From Ruminococcus sp. (GTDB lineage Bacteria > Bacillota > Clostridia > Oscillospirales > Ruminococcaceae), in the NCBI GenBank assembly GCA_031262625.1, contig JAISHJ010000032.1, positions 1 through 7,146 of the forward strand: a stretch of DNA of 7,146 nt, read 5' to 3'. A model generated the notes under the pieces. It saw nothing but the letters and a program-made list of their open reading frames with translations, made no database searches and was not told the DNA's origin. Numbering within the stretch: the first letter of the stretch is position 1; every line of letters starts with the position of its first letter. Both the position numbers and the translations under genes were made by a program. Below, piece by piece: positions 5,752 to 7,146 of the stretch.

Positions 5752-6534
5752 ATGGAAATTGAGTATTTTACCGAAACACGAAAACCCTCCGACATTGTTG
5801 AACTCTATACTTCTCTCGGCTGGTACGGGCTTCCCGGCTATACAGACGAGGAAATCGACAGGGCTGCCGAAAACAGCTTCTATTCGGTTTTCGCCTATGA
5901 CAAGCGAAAACTCGTCGGTCTCGGGAGAGTAGCTTCGGACGGAAAAACCGTCGCTGTTATGAGCGGAATCTGCGTAAGACAGGACTACAGGCGGCGCGGT
6001 ATCGGCGAGGGGATAGTTTCGCGACTTGTTTATTTTTGCCAATCGGGGCAGTATTGCGTGACGGTACAGCTTTTTTGTGAGGACAGCTTAAAACGCTGGT
6101 ACGAACGCTTAGGTTTTGAGCGCTGCTCATACGGTATGCGAAAGCCTGCCTGTGAAGAAAAACTCTGCGAGTTGCAGCGCGAATTCAATAATATCTACGG
6201 TATAGAACAAATTTTAGAACATATTCCCGATTTTTACTGGTACAATTTCGACTCCTTCGGCGAATTCAGGTTCTACGCTTCAAAAAATCAAAGCGGCGAA
6301 GATATTCCGAATTTACATATGACATTTTATGTAAACGAGCCGAAGGCACTCTCCTGCGAACTTATTTTCGACAATGTGCAGAATTTCGAGATCGGGGTTA
6401 AAGGTTTGCGAACGCCGCTCCAAGCCCTCGGGATAGTGAAAGCCGGCGAAAATTACAGAGTTTGCTCTCTCGAAGACGATGATATTAATTTTTACTGCGA
6501 AAATTTCAGGGTGATAAATGCTCAAGTCATATAA
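5752..6534 (+). CDS. GNAT-family N-acetyltransferase with an additional C-terminal domain
   Basis: The 260-residue product is about twice the length of a simple GNAT protein. Residues 1-132 form the acetyltransferase: VFAYDKRKLVGLGRVASDG (46-64) gives strands 2-3, VMSGICVRQDYRRRGIGEGI (69-88) is motif A with the acetyl-CoA-binding R-x-x-G-I-G pyrophosphate loop, and WYERLGFERC (116-125) is the usual C-terminal motif. The substrate cannot be told. Residues 141-260 are a separate, apparently beta-rich segment (FRFYAS, LHMTFYV, LSCELIFDNVQNFEI, DDINFYCENFRVI) that I cannot name. Its layout faintly recalls small immunity-type domains, but that is weak. ATG 5752 follows a 50-nt spacer after maf, with only a weak AGAGA ribosome site. 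The 3' end overlaps tsaE by 17 nt. It is not rimI, the acetyltransferase often found near tsaB, because of the extra domain. Confidence 0.85.
   Translation: MEIEYFTETRKPSDIVELYTSLGWYGLPGYTDEEIDRAAENSFYSVFAYDKRKLVGLGRVASDGKTVAVMSGICVRQDYRRRGIGEGIVSRLVYFCQSGQYCVTVQLFCEDSLKRWYERLGFERCSYGMRKPACEEKLCELQREFNNIYGIEQILEHIPDFYWYNFDSFGEFRFYASKNQSGEDIPNLHMTFYVNEPKALSCELIFDNVQNFEIGVKGLRTPLQALGIVKAGENYRVCSLEDDDINFYCENFRVINAQVI
6508..6515 (+). promoter_or_regulatory. Ribosome binding site of tsaE inside the end of the GNAT gene
   Basis: AGGGTGAT precedes ATG 6518 with about 6 nt between its AGGG core and the start codon. It supports that start and implies translational coupling with the upstream gene. Confidence 0.6.
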
Positions 6535-6991
6535 AACGGCGGGCGGTACGGCAGAGGAAATCACGGATAGCGCACAGACAGCGCGGACTGTTAAGACTTC
6601 AAGCGTTGCCGAAACCGAACAAGCGGGCGTTGATTTTGCAAAGCTTCTCCGCCCCGGCGACACTGTCGCCTTTTTCGGCGGTCTCGGCGCAGGGAAAACC
6701 GCCTTCATCCGCGGGTTAGCAAAGAATTTCAGCTTCACCGAAACCTCAAGCCCTACTTTTACTATCGTCAACGAATATATAAACGAAAATATTAAAATTT
6801 ACCATTTCGATATGTACCGCATAAAATCCGAATCCGATCTCGAAAGTATCGGATTTTACGATTATACAGATGGTATTAAGCTTATAGAATGGTATGAAAA
6901 TATCGCCGACTTCGGTGTTGAAATAACCTATACAGTAAGTATAGAAATTACCGGCGAAACCGAGCGATTAATTACTATAGAAGAAAAATAA
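6518..6991 (+). CDS. tsaE: tRNA threonylcarbamoyladenosine (t6A) biosynthesis ATPase TsaE
   Basis: TsaE is the P-loop ATPase that drives cycling of the TsaB-TsaD complex, which places threonylcarbamoyl on A37 of ANN-decoding tRNAs. The 157 residues show the pre-loop RPGDTVAFFGG (45-55), Walker A GGLGAGKT (54-61), SSPTFTIVNEY (77-87), HFDMYRI (96-102), IGFYDY (111-116) and IEWYENI (123-129). The N-terminus reads SYKT (4-7), then about 20 extra residues, then KTSSVAETEQAG (26-37). In relatives the SYKT strand leads almost directly into an SxxETxxxG helix. This puts the Walker A about 19 residues later than in the Bacillus protein. The extra segment begins AGGTAEEI, similar to the AspRS insert end PGGTAAEI. 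The stop overlaps the tsaB ATG by one base (TAATG), which is the usual gene order. Confidence 0.95.
   Translation: MLKSYKTAGGTAEEITDSAQTARTVKTSSVAETEQAGVDFAKLLRPGDTVAFFGGLGAGKTAFIRGLAKNFSFTETSSPTFTIVNEYINENIKIYHFDMYRIKSESDLESIGFYDYTDGIKLIEWYENIADFGVEITYTVSIEITGETERLITIEEK
6539..6598 (+). repeat. 60-nt in-frame expansion in the tsaE N-terminus
   Basis: Residues 8-27 seem additional to the family. They are bracketed by Lys-Thr pairs (codons 6533-6538 and 6593-6598), as a slippage or duplication would leave. The segment is G+C-rich with repeated AGCGC/ACAG words. It shares the 10-mer CGGGCGGTAC (6540-6549) with the aspS insert (2765-2774). Confidence 0.4.
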
Positions 6992-7146
6992 TGAAAATTT
7001 TAGGACTCACCACCTCCGGGAAGTACTTATCGGTTGCTGTTACAGAAGGCACAGAAATTTTGTCGGAGAAGACTTTTTTAGCGGAACGTTCCCACTCTGT
7101 ACTCCTCCTCCCCACAATAATTGAGTGCTTAGAAGCCGTCGGGCTT
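6991..7146 (+). CDS. tsaB: t6A biosynthesis protein TsaB, N-terminal part (3' end outside the window)
   Basis: Fifty-two residues are visible: MKILGLTTSGKYLSVAVTE, then a segment ending ERSHSVLLLPTIIECLEAVGL. This is the N-terminal strand-hairpin-helix of the ASKHA-fold TsaB, a scaffold and TsaD partner in t6A synthesis; the H-S-x-x-L-L-P stretch is typical. Family members usually begin with L-x-I/L-D-T-S. Here the Asp is Thr (LTTS), which matters less than in TsaD because TsaB is the non-catalytic partner. Its start overlaps the tsaE stop by one base, so the two are almost certainly co-translated. tsaD would be expected nearby downstream. Confidence 0.9.
   Translation, partial: MKILGLTTSGKYLSVAVTEGTEILSEKTFLAERSHSVLLLPTIIECLEAVGL

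Overview
The window reads as ordinary chromosomal DNA of an anaerobic, probably gut-associated, Firmicute of the class Clostridia. That assignment is inferred from the style of the proteins (a clostridial-type HisRS with four CxxC/CxxxxC cysteine pairs, a bacterial AspRS, a nadB-type quinolinate gene) and from the classical hisS-aspS pair. All genes are on the + strand. I see no mobile element, tRNA, rRNA or CRISPR array.

Layout: (1) 1-639 is the 3' part of nadB (L-aspartate oxidase), ending unusually early. (2) 640-830 is an A+T-rich spacer with three small inverted repeats and a good -10 box. (3) 831-1271 encodes a methylglyoxal-synthase-family protein in which several residues aligned with the known active site, including the catalytic aspartate, are replaced. 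(4) 1272-1412 is a G+C-rich spacer holding nine same-orientation copies of the octamer CRGTYRCR at regular 12/14-nt (and two 6-nt) steps. (5) 1413-7146 is a tightly packed gene string: hisS, aspS, a small conserved gene of unknown function with nuclease-like motifs, maf, a GNAT acetyltransferase with an extra C-terminal domain, tsaE, and the start of tsaB. Most junctions are overlaps of 1 to 17 nt or a 1-nt gap. Only maf to GNAT has a spacer (50 nt).

The gene string has a translation theme. HisRS and AspRS charge tRNAs, TsaE and TsaB belong to the t6A37 tRNA-modification machinery, and Maf is a nucleotide-pool pyrophosphatase. The nuclease-like protein and the GNAT protein are the passengers whose roles cannot be read from sequence.

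The oddest local signals are the catalytically degenerate MGS protein, the octamer array in the place where a T-box leader might be expected, and short expansions inside otherwise conserved proteins: a Gly/Ala-rich 18-nt tandem repeat in AspRS, about 20 extra residues in the TsaE N-terminus, and a 15-nt duplication-like insert in Maf. I do not see a convincing new defence or multi-gene system. The most open-ended gene is the nuclease-like one at 4500-5150.
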